Of a DNA stretch of 47,805 nt, positions 32,546 through 44,449 are shown piece by piece. This DNA comes from Opitutus sp. (GTDB lineage Bacteria; Verrucomicrobiota; Verrucomicrobiia; Opitutales; Opitutaceae). Under the pieces are notes generated by a model. The model searched no databases. It saw nothing but the letters and a program-made list of their open reading frames with translations, and was not told the DNA's origin. The stretch is from positions 1-47,805 of the forward strand of contig PNJQ01000023.1 of assembly GCA_013821985.1 (NCBI GenBank), given 5' to 3'. Made by a program: the position numbers and the translations under genes. Each line of letters starts with the position of its first letter. Position 1 is the stretch's first letter.

Positions 32546-33801
32546 GCGAAGACGCCGCCGCCGAGCAGTTCCTCGCCGCGGTAGAGCGCAAGAATCTGGC
32601 CGGATGCGAGAGCGCGCTGCGGTGTGGCGAAGCGAAGCGTGGCGGCGGTGGGCGCGGACGTTGCGGCGGGGCTCGTTGCCTGCGCTACGCCTGAACGTTC
32701 TGTCGTCGCGGGGGACAGCGACGACCACCTTTCGGAATCCGTCTCCGGAGTGAATTCCACCGGCACGCGCGGATCGCGATAGCGGACGCGGCACTCGAGC
32801 CTCGTGGGCGCGGTGAGCGGTTCGCCGATAAAGCTCAGGCTGTGCACACGACACTCGGTCGTCCACAGGCCGGGCGCGGTCGGACCATCGAAGGCGACGA
32901 GCAGCGTGTTGTCCGCGGCGCGTTTGCCCACGACCACGTAGGCTTGGTGGTCGGTGTTCGAAGGGATGCCGATGCCCTTGCGCTGACCGATCGTATAGTA
33001 ATGAAGACCGCGGTGCTCGCCGAGCGTCCGTCCGTCGGCGGCGCGCACGATTGGTCCGGGTTGCTCGGGCACATAGGCTCGCAGGAAATCCGCCATCTTC
33101 ACTTCGCCGATGAAGCAGATGCCCTGGCTGTCTTTTTTCTCCGCGGTCGGCAGGCCGGCGTCCGTGGCGAGGGTGCGCAGCTTTGGCTTCGCGAGGTGGC
33201 CGATGGGAAAGCGGGCAAAGGCGAGCTGCTCTTGATTCAGCAGCGCGAGAAAATACGACTGATCCTTGTTTTTGTCCGCGCCCTCGATCAGCGCGTAGCG
33301 CTGCGGGTTTGTTCCTAAAGCGTTCGGGGCCGCGGTGGGAGCGGCGTTATGCCCCGACGTTACCACATCGTTGCCGCTGGGTCGGGGCGCAAAGCCCCTC
33401 CCACCATCGACCCGTCTCGCATAGTGCCCTGTCGCGAGCCCCGTGAATCCCTCCCCGCGCGCATACGCCGCGAACACGCCGAACTTAACCCGGCTGTTGC
33501 ACATTACGTCGGGATTTGGGGTGAGGCCGCGCTGATAGCCGTCGAGCAGGTAATCGACCACGAGGCGGCGGTAGTCGTGCATCAGGTTAACGACCCGAAA
33601 CTCCACGCCGAGTTTTTCGCACACGGCCCGCGCGTCCGCGATGTCCTGCAACCACGGGCAGTTTCCGATGACGTTGTCCTCGTTGATCCAGTTCTTCATG
33701 TAGGCGCACACGACGTCGTGTCCCTGTTGCTTGAGCAGCAGGGCGGCGACGGAGCTATCGACTCCGCCGGAGAGGGCGACGAGAAGGCGTTCGCGGGCCA
33801 T
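32542..33801 (-). CDS. mnmA: tRNA 2-thiouridylase MnmA with two extra segments
   Basis: The 419-aa enzyme inserts sulfur at U34 of Lys, Glu and Gln tRNAs. The PP-loop is LSGGVDSS (10-17); the first catalytic Cys is C101 in [12 protein letters not shown]; the second lies in [17 protein letters not shown] and NKDQSYFL are conserved. It is about 50-60 residues longer than usual. Residues 133-156 are encoded by a 72-bp palindromic sequence, and residues 351-389 are a Ser/Thr/Ala-rich insert encoded partly by another dyad. Both lie in loops and keep the frame, so the enzyme is probably active. I chose ATG 33801 because homologues begin just before the PP-loop. Confidence 0.93.
   Translation of the reverse strand: MARERLLVALSGGVDSSVAALLLKQQGHDVVCAYMKNWINEDNVIGNCPWLQDIADARAVCEKLGVEFRVVNLMHDYRRLVVDYLLDGYQRGLTPNPDVMCNSRVKFGVFAAYARGEGFTGLATGHYARRVDGGRGFAPRPSGNDVVTSGHNAAPTAAPNALGTNPQRYALIEGADKNKDQSYFLALLNQEQLAFARFPIGHLAKPKLRTLATDAGLPTAEKKDSQGICFIGEVKMADFLRAYVPEQPGPIVRAADGRTLGEHRGLHYYTIGQRKGIGIPSNTDHQAYVVVGKRAADNTLLVAFDGPTAPGLWTTECRVHSLSFIGEPLTAPTRLECRVRYRDPRVPVEFTPETDSERWSSLSPATTERSGVAQATSPAATSAPTAATLRFATPQRALASGQILALYRGEELLGGGVFA
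32702..32725. repeat. Dyad inside mnmA (second insert)
   Basis: GTCGTCGC (32702-32709) and GCGACGAC (32718-32725) form a perfect 8-bp inverted pair around GGGGGACA. The dyad lies within the low-complexity insert of the MnmA C-terminal domain. Confidence 0.6.
33334..33405. repeat. 72-bp palindromic element inside mnmA
   Basis: The outer arms GGTGGGAGCGGC (33334-33345) and GCCCCTCCCACC (33394-33405) pair with one mismatch. The inner arms GCCCCGAC (33351-33358) and GTCGGGGC (33381-33388) pair perfectly. The centre is 22 bases. The element is exactly 24 codons and sits in codon phase within mnmA, encoding residues 133-156. The layout is that of a REP-like mobile intergenic palindrome. No second copy was seen in this window. 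Confidence 0.8.
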
Positions 33802-33914
33802 GAGAGAGGGGGAGCGTAGGCGGGAAATTCCCCGAGGCAACAGGAGGAATTCGCGCCTCGCGCGGAAAGCCGTTGTTGCCCGGCGCGACGAATCCGCCGC
33901 ACACTGGCGGCGTG

Positions 33915-36368
33915 ATGCAACCCGAACACCGCATCCTGCGCGCCTGGCTCACCTCGGCCAGCGGCGGGATCATCGAGCTCGATACCGACTGGACGGCGGA
34001 CCTGCTGCCGTTGCTGGCGCCCGGTGAGAAGGCATTTCGGCTCGAGTCGCTCGCGCCGGCTGATCCGGCGCTCTACGCGGAGGAGGCGGCGTATTTCGTC
34101 GATGCGGCAGGTCGCGTGGTGTTCGTGCTCGATCCGGCGGATCACGCGGGCGTGGATTTCGAACGCACCGCGGTCTATGTCGGCGGCGATTTCAACGGCT
34201 GGCAGGAGGCGATCGGTCGCCCCGAGTGGCAGCTGAAGCAAGGCGAGCTGCTCGGCCGCGCGTGCTGGCTGCTCGCGGTCGCGGCCGATCACCTGCTGCG
34301 GGACCCGGCGCTGCGTTTCAAATTCGTCACGGCCGACGCGCGCTGGCTGGCGCTGCCGCCGGACTCGACCAATCGCGTGCAAGATGATCAAGGGCGCGCA
34401 AATCTCGCGTTGCTCGCGCACCGCACGGGGAGAAATCTTTTTGCGTTCACCACGCGCGAGCCGATCGATCCGAGCCGCACCTACTCGGTGATTCACCTGC
34501 GCGACGGCCAGCAATCCCCGAAAATCCGGCTGCGCCTCGGAAAATTTTTCCACGCGCTGCATAGCAACTTGCCGCTCGGCGCGCTCGTGAAGAAGGACGA
34601 GACGATCTTTCGGCTCTTCGCGCCGCGCGCGCGCACGGTGCGCGTGGCGACGAGCGAGGAACTCGATCCGCCGGGCGGCCCGCATGTCTTTGAACTCGAA
34701 AAATGCCTGGAGGCCGGCGGGTGGCGCGGCGTGTGGGAGGTGCGCGTCGATCGCAACCTGGACGGCTGGTTCTATTGGTATTCGGTCAGCGGGCCGCAAA
34801 ACGTCTTCGGGAATTTCCATCCGAACGAGCGCATTCTCGATCCGTATGCGCTCGCCGCGGCCGGTCGCGGCGGCCCGGGTATCGTGCTCGACGCGGCGCG
34901 GGTGGGGAAGGCGGCGCGGGGCTTCCGCACCCCGCCGTGGCAGGACCTCGTCATCGCCGAGGCGCACGTGCGCGATCTCGTGGCGCATGCGCCGCTGGAG
35001 TTGACCGCCGAAGAACGACTCGGGTTCGCCGGGCTGACGAAATGGGTGGAGAGTCCGGATTTCTATTTGAAGAAGCTCGGCGTGAACGCGGTCGAGTTGC
35101 AGCCGATCCAGGAACACGACAACACGAAGCGCGACGAATACCAGTGGGGTTACATGACCACCAATTGGTTTGCGCCGGCGAGTGCCTACGCGACGGCGCC
35201 GGAACGGGCGACGCAAGTGGAGGAATTTCGCGAACTCGTCGCGGCCTTTCACCGGCAGGGCATGGCGGTCATTCTCGACGTCGTCTATAATCATGCGGGC
35301 GAGCCGGCGCACCTGATGTTCATCGACAAGCTCTATTACTTCGAACTCGGGGACGATGGCGCCCTCGCGAATTGGAGCGGCTGCGGCAACGATCTGCGCT
35401 GTCGCTCCGCGATGACGAAGCGTCTGATCATCGACAGTCTCGTTCACTTGTTGGAAACCTATGGCGTGGACGGCTTCCGCTTCGACCTCGCGGAGTTGAT
35501 CGGGGCCGGAGTCCTGGCGGAAATCGAAGTGGCGCTGAAGAAAACAAAACCCGACGTCATCCTCATCGCGGAGCCATGGAGCTTCCGCGGCCACATTGCC
35601 GACGTGCTGCGACCGACGGGGTTCGCGTCGTGGAACGACGGTTATCGGAATTTTCTCCGCGAATACGTCCACGGCGCCGGTGCGGCGGAAAAGCTCGAGT
35701 ATTTTCTCAAAGGCTCGCCGTGGCACTTCGCGTTCTGGCCGGCGCAAACCGTCAACTACACCGAGTCGCACGACGACCGCACGTGGCTCGACCAGATCAC
35801 CGAAAATGGCGGCCACAACGGCTTTCGTCCGACGCTGAACGACGTCCGGCGCACGCACCTGATGGCCGCGGTGCTGTTCGCCTCGGTCGGCATTCCGATG
35901 ATTTCCGCGGGACAGGATTTTCTCCGCTCGAAGCACGGGGTGAACAACACTTACCTGCGCGGCGACCTCAACGCGCTCGACTATCGGCGGCTGCGGCGGT
36001 TCTCCGGCACGCACCGGTATTTTGCGGAGTGGATCGCGTTTCGCCGCTCGCCGGCCGGGCGGCACCTGCGGCAGTGGTCGCGGCCGGGCGAGGGATTTTT
36101 CCGCGCGTTCATCGGGCCCGCCCTGGCGGCACTGGCGCTGGTTTACAATGCCGATGACAGCGAGGGCGGGCAGAAATTGCTCTTCGCGATCAATCCTACC
36201 GGTGAGGACACGGAGGTGGCGATCGCGCCGGAGGTGGCCGATCTGGATTGGCGGCTGGTGGCGGACCACGACCGTTTCTACGCACCCGGTGAAGCCCCCG
36301 CGGGCCGGGTGGAAAGGCAACTTTTCGTGCCGGCGCTCGGTTGCGCCTTGTGGAGTTGCGGCGAGTGA
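33915..36368 (+). CDS. GH13 pullulanase/debranching-type enzyme
   Basis: The 817-aa protein acts on alpha-glucans. Two beta-sandwich (CBM48-like) regions precede the barrel: [11 protein letters not shown] at about 87-97 and [15 protein letters not shown] at about 226-240. GH13 motifs: the first conserved region [12 protein letters not shown], the nucleophile D524 in DGFRFDLAE, the acid/base E553 in IAEPWSF, and D620 in [19 protein letters not shown] resembles the pullulanase-type YxWGY motif. No signal peptide, so it probably works on cytoplasmic glycogen or maltodextrin. Debranching activity is inferred; branching-enzyme or trehalose-pathway relatives are less likely. Confidence 0.85.
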   Translation: MQPEHRILRAWLTSASGGIIELDTDWTADLLPLLAPGEKAFRLESLAPADPALYAEEAAYFVDAAGRVVFVLDPADHAGVDFERTAVYVGGDFNGWQEAIGRPEWQLKQGELLGRACWLLAVAADHLLRDPALRFKFVTADARWLALPPDSTNRVQDDQGRANLALLAHRTGRNLFAFTTREPIDPSRTYSVIHLRDGQQSPKIRLRLGKFFHALHSNLPLGALVKKDETIFRLFAPRARTVRVATSEELDPPGGPHVFELEKCLEAGGWRGVWEVRVDRNLDGWFYWYSVSGPQNVFGNFHPNERILDPYALAAAGRGGPGIVLDAARVGKAARGFRTPPWQDLVIAEAHVRDLVAHAPLELTAEERLGFAGLTKWVESPDFYLKKLGVNAVELQPIQEHDNTKRDEYQWGYMTTNWFAPASAYATAPERATQVEEFRELVAAFHRQGMAVILDVVYNHAGEPAHLMFIDKLYYFELGDDGALANWSGCGNDLRCRSAMTKRLIIDSLVHLLETYGVDGFRFDLAELIGAGVLAEIEVALKKTKPDVILIAEPWSFRGHIADVLRPTGFASWNDGYRNFLREYVHGAGAAEKLEYFLKGSPWHFAFWPAQTVNYTESHDDRTWLDQITENGGHNGFRPTLNDVRRTHLMAAVLFASVGIPMISAGQDFLRSKHGVNNTYLRGDLNALDYRRLRRFSGTHRYFAEWIAFRRSPAGRHLRQWSRPGEGFFRAFIGPALAALALVYNADDSEGGQKLLFAINPTGEDTEVAIAPEVADLDWRLVADHDRFYAPGEAPAGRVERQLFVPALGCALWSCGE

Positions 36369-36517
36369 TGCGCAGGACTCGGGGAAGAGCGAACCGGCGC
36401 ATCCGGCAAAATCCGGGACGGTCCGCTGCGGTGCGGCAGCGATAACTTCGCGGCGTGAGCATGCGCACTTGGATTAATGCCACACGCCGGGCGGGTATCA
36501 CACTTGCCAAAGCAGGG

Positions 36518-37613
<1,096 letters not shown>

Positions 37614-37630
37614 GTTTCACGAAACCCGAA

Positions 37631-37700
37631 ACCACAGAATACACGGAACACACAGAAAGATACTCTTCTGTGTCTTCTGGGTGTTCTGTGGTTTTTCTTT
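37631..37700 (+). terminator. Hairpin with T-run between gap and pgk
   Basis: Arms at 37631-37657 and about 37666-37692 pair over 27 positions with about 4 mismatches, then TTTTTCTTTT follows. The arms are made of 9-base units (ACCACAGAA, CACGGAACA, CACAGAAAG; TTCTGTGTC, TTCTGGGTG, TTCTGTGGT). The structure ends 20 bp before the pgk ATG. It has the form of a terminator or attenuator, yet gap-pgk pairs are usually cotranscribed, so partial read-through or a 3'-end stabiliser for gap is likely. Confidence 0.7.
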
Positions 37701-37712
37701 TCGCCCGTTCCC

Positions 37713-38963
<1,251 letters not shown>

Positions 38964-38985
38964 GGCAAAGCGTTTCGATCAGTGG

Positions 38986-39016
38986 GGCGGGGTCACCTGA
39001 CCCCGCCTTTGCTTTT
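38986..39016 (+). terminator. Terminator after pgk
   Basis: A perfect inverted repeat GGCGGGGTCA-CC-TGACCCCGCC (8 bp plus a flexible loop region) is followed by TTTGCTTTT, 22 bp after the pgk stop. It closes the gap-pgk unit. Confidence 0.85.
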
Positions 39017-39232
39017 GAGCGAGAATTGCTGTTCGCGGCGCGGCCGGGAACCCCGTTCTCCATCGGTCGGAGGACGAGCGGCACCGCATTGATGGCGCCA
39101 CGCCTCGAATCCGCGGTTCGTTTTCCAACGTCCGCCGCCGCGCTTGCGAACCGCGCTGAAGCGTTCACGTTAACGCCGTTCGTCGCCCGGTTCGCCCGGG
39201 CGCGTTTTCCACCCAACCCTGAACCGAATCCC

Positions 39233-39601
39233 ATGAAAAAACTCCTCGCTGTCCTCCTCACCGCCGCACTCTCGCTCGGCGCCATCGCCGCCCAGGCGGC
39301 CGACACCGCCCCGAAGACCGTGCTCCACGTCGTCACCGTCTCGTGGAAAGCCGGCACCACGCCGGAGCAAATCCAAGCCGCGCTCGACGGCGCGAAAGCG
39401 CTCCCCGCGGCGTATCCGGGCATTACGAAGGTCTGGACGAAGACGATCAAGCAACAGGGCGAGCGCACGCACGTCATCGCGATGGAATTCAAGGACGAGC
39501 AGGCGCTCAAGGATTACTCCAAGAGCCCCGCGCAGACGGAGTGGTATAAACTCTACACGCCGATCCGCGAGCGCAGCACGACCTTCGACGTCACGAACTG
39601 A
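39233..39601 (+). CDS. Secreted Dabb-type (stress A/B barrel) protein
   Basis: The 122-aa protein has a clear signal peptide (MKKLLAVLLTAALSLG, cleavage likely after AQA). The rest matches the dimeric alpha-beta barrel Dabb domain: VLHVVTVSWKAGTTPEQIQAALDG at the start, a central TKTIKQQG strand, and HVIAMEFKDEQALKDYSKSPAQTEW. Dabb proteins are small and often stress-linked; a secreted form suggests a periplasmic role. Function is unknown. It has its own 3' terminator. The 269-bp upstream region holds the pgk terminator and otherwise nothing I can name. Confidence 0.85.
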   Translation: MKKLLAVLLTAALSLGAIAAQAADTAPKTVLHVVTVSWKAGTTPEQIQAALDGAKALPAAYPGITKVWTKTIKQQGERTHVIAMEFKDEQALKDYSKSPAQTEWYKLYTPIRERSTTFDVTN

Positions 39602-39628
39602 CGCGATTTTCGCACCACGGATTTTTCA

Positions 39629-39655
39629 AGCCGCGCCTCACCGCGCGGCTTTTTC
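39629..39655 (+). terminator. Terminator after the Dabb gene
   Basis: AGCCGCGC-CTCACC-GCGCGGCT (8-bp stem, 6-base loop) followed by TTTTC, 27 bp after the stop. Confidence 0.88.
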
Positions 39656-39747
39656 ATTTAACACGGTGGACGACGCGAGCTTGGGAAAAGCGAGCGCCTC
39701 CAGATGAAAACGGCGGTCGAACGGCCCGAGGTAATGCGCGGCGCGAA

Positions 39748-40266
39748 TCAGGGTTGAGCGCGGTTTGCGCGCTTTATCAACTCGTCGGTGATGTCGATCG
39801 AGTCGGCCGCGAACACGAGGCCGGATTCGAATTTGTTGAAGATGGCCGCGAACCCCACCTCTTTTGCGTAGGACTCGATGATCGGCTTAAGCTTCGTCTC
39901 GAGGGCCTGAAGTTCACGATCGCGCGCGGCGCCGATTTCCCGTTCGGCATCCTGTGAGCCCTGCACCAGCCGGCGTTGTTTCTCCTCGGCTTGCGTGCGA
40001 AGGGTCTCGAGTGCCGCCGCGGAGAGTTTCGAGTTTTTGTCCTGCAATTGTTTGGTCAGCTGATCGAGTTCTCCTTGCAGTCGTTTGAGCGGAGCGACGC
40101 GGGTTTCCTGGAGCGTGGTCAGTTTGGCCGTGGCCGCTTTGCCGGCGGCGGAATCAGCGATCACGCGGTTGACGTCAACCACGGCGATGCGCGTGGGGGT
40201 TTGCGCCGCGGCAGCGCCGGCGAAAACTGCGAGAGCGAAAATGGCGAAGAGAGAGCGTAGTTTCAT
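39748..40266 (-). CDS. Skp/OmpH-family periplasmic chaperone
   Basis: The 172-aa protein has a signal peptide (MKLRSLFAIFALAVFAGAAA, cleavage near AQT) and the OmpH/Skp start RIAVVDVNRVIADSAAGKAA. A long coiled coil (about 45-130) forms the tentacles, and the C-terminus returns with FAAIFNKFESGLVFAADSIDITDELI. Skp holds outer-membrane proteins in the periplasm. Homologues usually lie between bamA and lpxD; neither is here. The start at 40266 fits a signal peptide better than the open frame to 40296. Confidence 0.88.
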   Translation of the reverse strand: MKLRSLFAIFALAVFAGAAAAQTPTRIAVVDVNRVIADSAAGKAATAKLTTLQETRVAPLKRLQGELDQLTKQLQDKNSKLSAAALETLRTQAEEKQRRLVQGSQDAEREIGAARDRELQALETKLKPIIESYAKEVGFAAIFNKFESGLVFAADSIDITDELIKRANRAQP

Positions 40267-40333
40267 CGCCCTCAGGAAGGCCGCCGGCCGCAACACCTCA
40301 ATGACGGAGTGGCCGCCGGTTCAGAAAATAGTC

Positions 40334-42070
40334 CTAGATCGCGGCGCGGGCGGCGAGTTCGGCGACGGTGCCGGATTGCTGCCCCCGGAATTCGTTGCGG
40401 AGCTGCTCGCAGTAGGCGTGCACCTGTTGTTCGAATTTCCGCAGGTTGAAGCTCGGGTAGAGACCCTCCCGCAGGATGGCCCATTCGGGCGTGTCCTCCA
40501 GCGGGGCGGCGTCCTCGACCAGCGGATCGCCCGACGTGCCCACTTCGTTTTGCCGGCAGAGATCGCGGGCGAGCGAAATGATCGCGATGAGATGTTTGTC
40601 TTCGGTCGCGGCAGCCGGGTCGTCCGTCCAGCGCATGACGTTGACGAAGCGCCGGGAAAGTCCCGCGCGCTCGGCGAAGTGCGCCGCCAATTGCGGTGTC
40701 GTGCAGCCGAGGAAAAGTTTTTCGACGGTGCGCAATGGCTGCCGGTGCACGCGGGCGTGCTCGAGGATGGCTTGGAATCCCGCGGGGCGAAGGCGGGCGA
40801 GGAGCAGCAGTCCGATGTCGTGCATCTGCCCGGCCGTCCGCGCGACGGATTCAAGGCTGTAGAATTCCAAGTCGCGACAGATCAGCTGCGCAATGCGCGC
40901 CACGCCGCGCTGAAATGTCCAGTAGCTGGCCCACGACATCGCCGGCTCGAGCGCGAAGGTGCGGCGCTCGATTTGCACGATGCGGCGTGCTTCCTCCTGC
41001 AGGCGCATTTCGCCGAGTTGGCCGACGGCGAGCCGGGCGTCCTCGATGCGGTTGAATTCGTCGTCGCTGGAATGCGCACGATTCGCCGCGACGAGCATTT
41101 GGGTCGTGAGACCGGGGTCGCGCGCTACGAGATCCATCAGCGGGTTGATGCACGAGGGGTGGCCGTTCGCGACCATCTGAAAACTCGCGACAGCCGAGTC
41201 GATGACCGGGCATCCGCCCAGCGCCTCGGATTCACGCGCGAGTTGCTCCCAGCTGGTCAACGGACATTTCCCGGCAACCGGGGCCGCGAGCCAGGCTTCG
41301 CGTTCCTTGGCAAGGCCGTCGGCCGCGGCCGCGGGTTCCCCGAGGAAATCCGGGCAAAGCCGCTGCGGGTCGATCCAGTGGGCGATGAGTTCGGCGGCAA
41401 ACTCGATGTCGGCCAGGTCGTCCTGCGCCGAATTCCACGCATCGGCGGAAGAATGTTCGGTGATTTGCGTGAGCGCTTCGACGACGCACCAGGCACCGGC
41501 GGCCTCGGCCTTGGCGTGAACGGGTGCGGCGGCGTCGGCGATGGTCTTGTGATCGCGTTGCGCGATACCCCGTTCGAACGCCGCCGCCGTGACTTGAAGC
41601 GCGCCACGCACGTCGGCGAGCATGCGCTTCAGTTGCACGCTGGAGAGCCCCATCAACTTGCAGAAGGACTTTTCCTCCTCGAAATGCCCTGCAAGCCATG
41701 GGTTCTGCACGGCCCGCTCGACCTCGGCGAAAATCGCTTCGTCCTGATACGGCTTGATGAGAAAATTCTGCACTTGGAGGTCGAGCGCGCGTTTGACGGA
41801 ATCGCGATCTGCGTGGCCGGTATAGACGGCAATGGGGAGCGTGCGCAGGAGCCGATTGGCGCGGAGAAAACGGATGAAGCCCAGTCCGCCTTCGCCGCCC
41901 GCGAGTTTCAGTTCGGTGAAGATAAGATCGATGCGCGGGTTCCGGCGGATGAGCGCCAGGGCGGCCGGCACGGAATCCGCCGTAGCGAGACAATGGCCGC
42001 CCCGCTCCAGGATGCCTTTCAAGGCTTTCCTGGCGACGTCGTTGGGATCGACCAAAAGAATGTGCGCCAT
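40334..42070 (-). CDS. Pseudo-receiver plus HDOD-domain regulator
   Basis: The 578-aa protein has an N-terminal receiver domain (1-120: HILLVDPNDV, AVYTGHADRD, FLIKPYQ). The phosphoacceptor Asp is replaced by Glu53 in LIFTELKL, so it may be locked in an active-like state or be unphosphorylated. A helical middle with a FEEEKSFCKLMG stretch leads to a C-terminal HDOD domain (about 310-510), which resembles HD domains without metal ligands and is found in signalling proteins. It starts at 42070 because the receiver begins there. It is on the minus strand upstream of the Skp gene with a 67-bp gap. Confidence 0.8.
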   Translation of the reverse strand: MAHILLVDPNDVARKALKGILERGGHCLATADSVPAALALIRRNPRIDLIFTELKLAGGEGGLGFIRFLRANRLLRTLPIAVYTGHADRDSVKRALDLQVQNFLIKPYQDEAIFAEVERAVQNPWLAGHFEEEKSFCKLMGLSSVQLKRMLADVRGALQVTAAAFERGIAQRDHKTIADAAAPVHAKAEAAGAWCVVEALTQITEHSSADAWNSAQDDLADIEFAAELIAHWIDPQRLCPDFLGEPAAAADGLAKEREAWLAAPVAGKCPLTSWEQLARESEALGGCPVIDSAVASFQMVANGHPSCINPLMDLVARDPGLTTQMLVAANRAHSSDDEFNRIEDARLAVGQLGEMRLQEEARRIVQIERRTFALEPAMSWASYWTFQRGVARIAQLICRDLEFYSLESVARTAGQMHDIGLLLLARLRPAGFQAILEHARVHRQPLRTVEKLFLGCTTPQLAAHFAERAGLSRRFVNVMRWTDDPAAATEDKHLIAIISLARDLCRQNEVGTSGDPLVEDAAPLEDTPEWAILREGLYPSFNLRKFEQQVHAYCEQLRNEFRGQQSGTVAELAARAAI

Positions 42071-42235
42071 GACAGGCTGGGAAACGCGCTGATCACCGGG
42101 CAGCGAGCGCAGGACCAGCTCCCCTCTATCGGCGCAGGTCGCGGGCGAGTTGAGGAATTCCGCGACAAAAGTGGACCGGCTGGTTCCGCATCCGCCCGGG
42201 CGGGCTGGGGTCAACGCTTTCCACCTGCCTCCGCC

Positions 42236-43036
42236 TTACAGTCGGGGAATTGTCAGCCCGCCATCGACCATGACGACCTGGCCGGTGCTGAAGGGAAAAT
42301 CGCCGCGCGCGAGGGCGGCGACAACGCGGCCCACATCCTCGGGCAACCCCCAGCGCGGCTGCACGTTTAGGCCGCCGGCGATGAGCCGGTCGTATTTTTC
42401 CGTCACGCCGGCGGTCATGTCGGTCTTGATGACGCCGGGCCGCACTTCGTAAACGGGAATGCCGTCGGAGCCGAGCCGCGTGGCGAAGAGCTGCGACAGC
42501 ATCGAGAGGCCGGCTTTGGCGATGCAGTATTCCCCGCGGTTGATGCTCACGACCGTGGCGGAAATGGAAGTGATGTTGACGATTGCGGCGCGGAATGCCG
42601 CGTCGGCTTTCTTGGCCGCGACCATGTCGCGCGCGAATGCCTGCGTGAGGAAGAACACGCCGCGGAGATTCGTGTTCACCACGTAATCGTAGCTTTCCTC
42701 GCTGGTCTCCAGCAGATCGGCGCGCACCTTGGGGGCGACGCCGGCGTTGTTGACGAGGAGATTGACGGTGGGAGTGATCTGATCGCCCGGAAGCAGGCTC
42801 CTGCAAAAGGCCCGCGTGGCGGCGAGAATGGCGGCGCGGCCCTCGGTGGAGCCGACATCGCCGCGTGCGTAGCCGACGCGGACGCCCTGGGCGCGGAGTT
42901 GCGCGAGCGGTTCTGCAACGGCGGACTCCTCGCGCACGCCGTTGATGACGAGGTCCCATTTTTCGGCCGCGAGCGCCTGCGCGATCCCGAAGCCGATCCC
43001 GCGCGAACCACCGGTGATGAGTGCGATTTTAGTCAT
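42236..43036 (-). CDS. Short-chain dehydrogenase/reductase
   Basis: The 266-aa SDR has the cofactor loop ITGGSRGIGFGIAQAL (8-23), NNAGV, and the catalytic Ser-Tyr-Lys in ITSISATVVSINRGEYCIAKAGL. The C-terminus RPGVIKTDMT is typical. It is close to FabG-like and sugar-pathway reductases; an N-terminal T-G-x3-G-x-G motif with Arg suggests NADP. It lies on the same strand as the oxidoreductase, TIM-barrel and GH88 genes, so a sugar-acid reductase role is plausible (inference). Confidence 0.88.
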   Translation of the reverse strand: MTKIALITGGSRGIGFGIAQALAAEKWDLVINGVREESAVAEPLAQLRAQGVRVGYARGDVGSTEGRAAILAATRAFCRSLLPGDQITPTVNLLVNNAGVAPKVRADLLETSEESYDYVVNTNLRGVFFLTQAFARDMVAAKKADAAFRAAIVNITSISATVVSINRGEYCIAKAGLSMLSQLFATRLGSDGIPVYEVRPGVIKTDMTAGVTEKYDRLIAGGLNVQPRWGLPEDVGRVVAALARGDFPFSTGQVVMVDGGLTIPRL

Positions 43037-43080
43037 GGGAAGAATTGGGCCGCAAAACGCGCAGAAGGCTTAGAAAATTT

Positions 43081-43252
43081 GGGCACGAAGAACACTGGAA
43101 GCACGAAAAGCACGAACCACCGATGGGATGAGATGATTAGTGATCAGTCGGTGCCGATGAGTGAATAAGTTTTGTGCCGAGATTTTTGTGCTCTTTGTGG
43201 TCGATGGCGTGCTCGGATTTCGTGTGTTTGGTGTGTTTCGTGGTGATCAGGT
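43081..43252. repeat. 9-base-periodic intergenic element (SDR/oxidoreductase)
   Basis: The left part reads as 9-base units with a CACGAA core (GCACGAAGA, ACACTGGAA, GCACGAAAA, GCACGAACC). The right part reads as their approximate complement (TTTCGTGTG, TTTGGTGTG, TTTCGTGGT). A 60-base centre separates the two. Confidence 0.6.
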
Positions 43253-43261
43253 TCGGTCGGG

Positions 43262-44410
43262 TCACTTCAGCGGCGGCACGTCGATCCACTTGCGCGCGGC
43301 CCAGGATTGCAGGCCGAGTTCGGCGAGTTGCACGCCCTTCGCGCCTTCGTGGAGCGACCACGGGAAGGGCGAACCCGTGACGACATGCTTGAGGAAGAGT
43401 TCCCACTGCACTTTGAACGCGTTGTCGTAGGTGTCGTTCGACGGGACGCGCGTCCAGCCGTCCTGGTAGTTGATGGGGCTGTCGATGTCGGGATTCCAAA
43501 CGCAGCGCGGCGTGGCGGCGAGCGACTGGGCTTTGCAATCGCGCAGGCCGGCGACGGCGGAGCCATGCGTGCCATCGACGTGCAGCGTGAGGAGATCGTC
43601 GCGATCAACCCGCGTGGCCCAGGACGAATTGAAATGGCAGATGATGCCATTGGTGAGTTCGAACGTCGCGTAGGCGGCGTCGTCGGCGGTGCATTTGTAA
43701 GGCTGAGCTTTTTCATCCCAACGCGTGGGGATGTGCGTCGCGCCGAGGCAGGTGAGGCTCTTGATGTCGCCGAAGAGATTCTGGATCACATACTGCCAGT
43801 GACAGAGCATATCGACGATGATGCCGCCGTCGTCTTCCTTCCGATAGTTCCACGATGGGCGCTGGAGTTTTTCGAATTCGCCGGTGAACACCCAATAACC
43901 GAACTCACCACGCACCGAGAGAATCTTCCCGAAGAAGCCGGTCTTGATGAGGTAGTTCAGTTTCAGCAGGCCGGGCAGCCAGAGTTTGTCCTGCACGACG
44001 CCGTTCTTTAAACCGGCGGCGGTCACCTCGCGGGCGAGTGCGAGCGCTTCGGCGGACGTGGTGGCGGTGGGTTTTTCGCAGTAGATGTGCTTTTTCGCGG
44101 CGATCGCCTTGCGCACTCCGTTGGGGCGCTGGCCCGTTAAGGTGGCGTCGAAGTAGATTTGGTTCGCGGGATTCGCGAGTTCGGCGTCGAGGTTGGTCGA
44201 GATGCGCTGCACACCGGTGCGCGCGGCGAGGGCGCGGAGTTTGTCCTCGCTGCGACCGACCAGCACGGGTTCGGGCAGGATCGTCTCGGCGTCGGAGAGC
44301 TTCACGCCGCCTTGATCGATGATCGCTTTGATCGAGCGGATGAGGTGCTGGTTGGTGCCCATGCGTCCCGTGACGCCGTTCATGATGATGCCGATGCGGT
44401 GGGTTTTCAT
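43262..44410 (-). CDS. Gfo/Idh/MocA-family oxidoreductase
   Basis: The 382-aa NAD(P)-dependent enzyme has the Rossmann start RIGIIMNGVTGRMGTNQHLIRS and the family motif KHIYCEKPTATTSAEAL, where EKP holds the catalytic Lys. The C-terminal domain carries GIIVDMLCHWQYVIQ. Such enzymes oxidise or epimerise sugars and cyclitols. It lies between an SDR and a xylose-isomerase-like gene, which together suggest a sugar or inositol-like pathway. The substrate is unknown. Confidence 0.9.
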   Translation of the reverse strand: MKTHRIGIIMNGVTGRMGTNQHLIRSIKAIIDQGGVKLSDAETILPEPVLVGRSEDKLRALAARTGVQRISTNLDAELANPANQIYFDATLTGQRPNGVRKAIAAKKHIYCEKPTATTSAEALALAREVTAAGLKNGVVQDKLWLPGLLKLNYLIKTGFFGKILSVRGEFGYWVFTGEFEKLQRPSWNYRKEDDGGIIVDMLCHWQYVIQNLFGDIKSLTCLGATHIPTRWDEKAQPYKCTADDAAYATFELTNGIICHFNSSWATRVDRDDLLTLHVDGTHGSAVAGLRDCKAQSLAATPRCVWNPDIDSPINYQDGWTRVPSNDTYDNAFKVQWELFLKHVVTGSPFPWSLHEGAKGVQLAELGLQSWAARKWIDVPPLK

Positions 44411-44449
44411 TGAAGAAGTGAGGAGCGAGTAACGGGGAGTGAGTCGGAA

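Noticed and set aside
31955..32866. Longer form of the unknown protein starting at 32866
   Set aside because: The extra 107 residues lie inside mnmA; the ATG at 32545 gives a standard 4-bp coupled overlap.
42192..42203. Perfect 12-bp palindrome CCGCCCGGGCGG downstream of the SDR
   Set aside because: No T-run on either side and no second copy nearby; short GC palindromes are expected in this composition.
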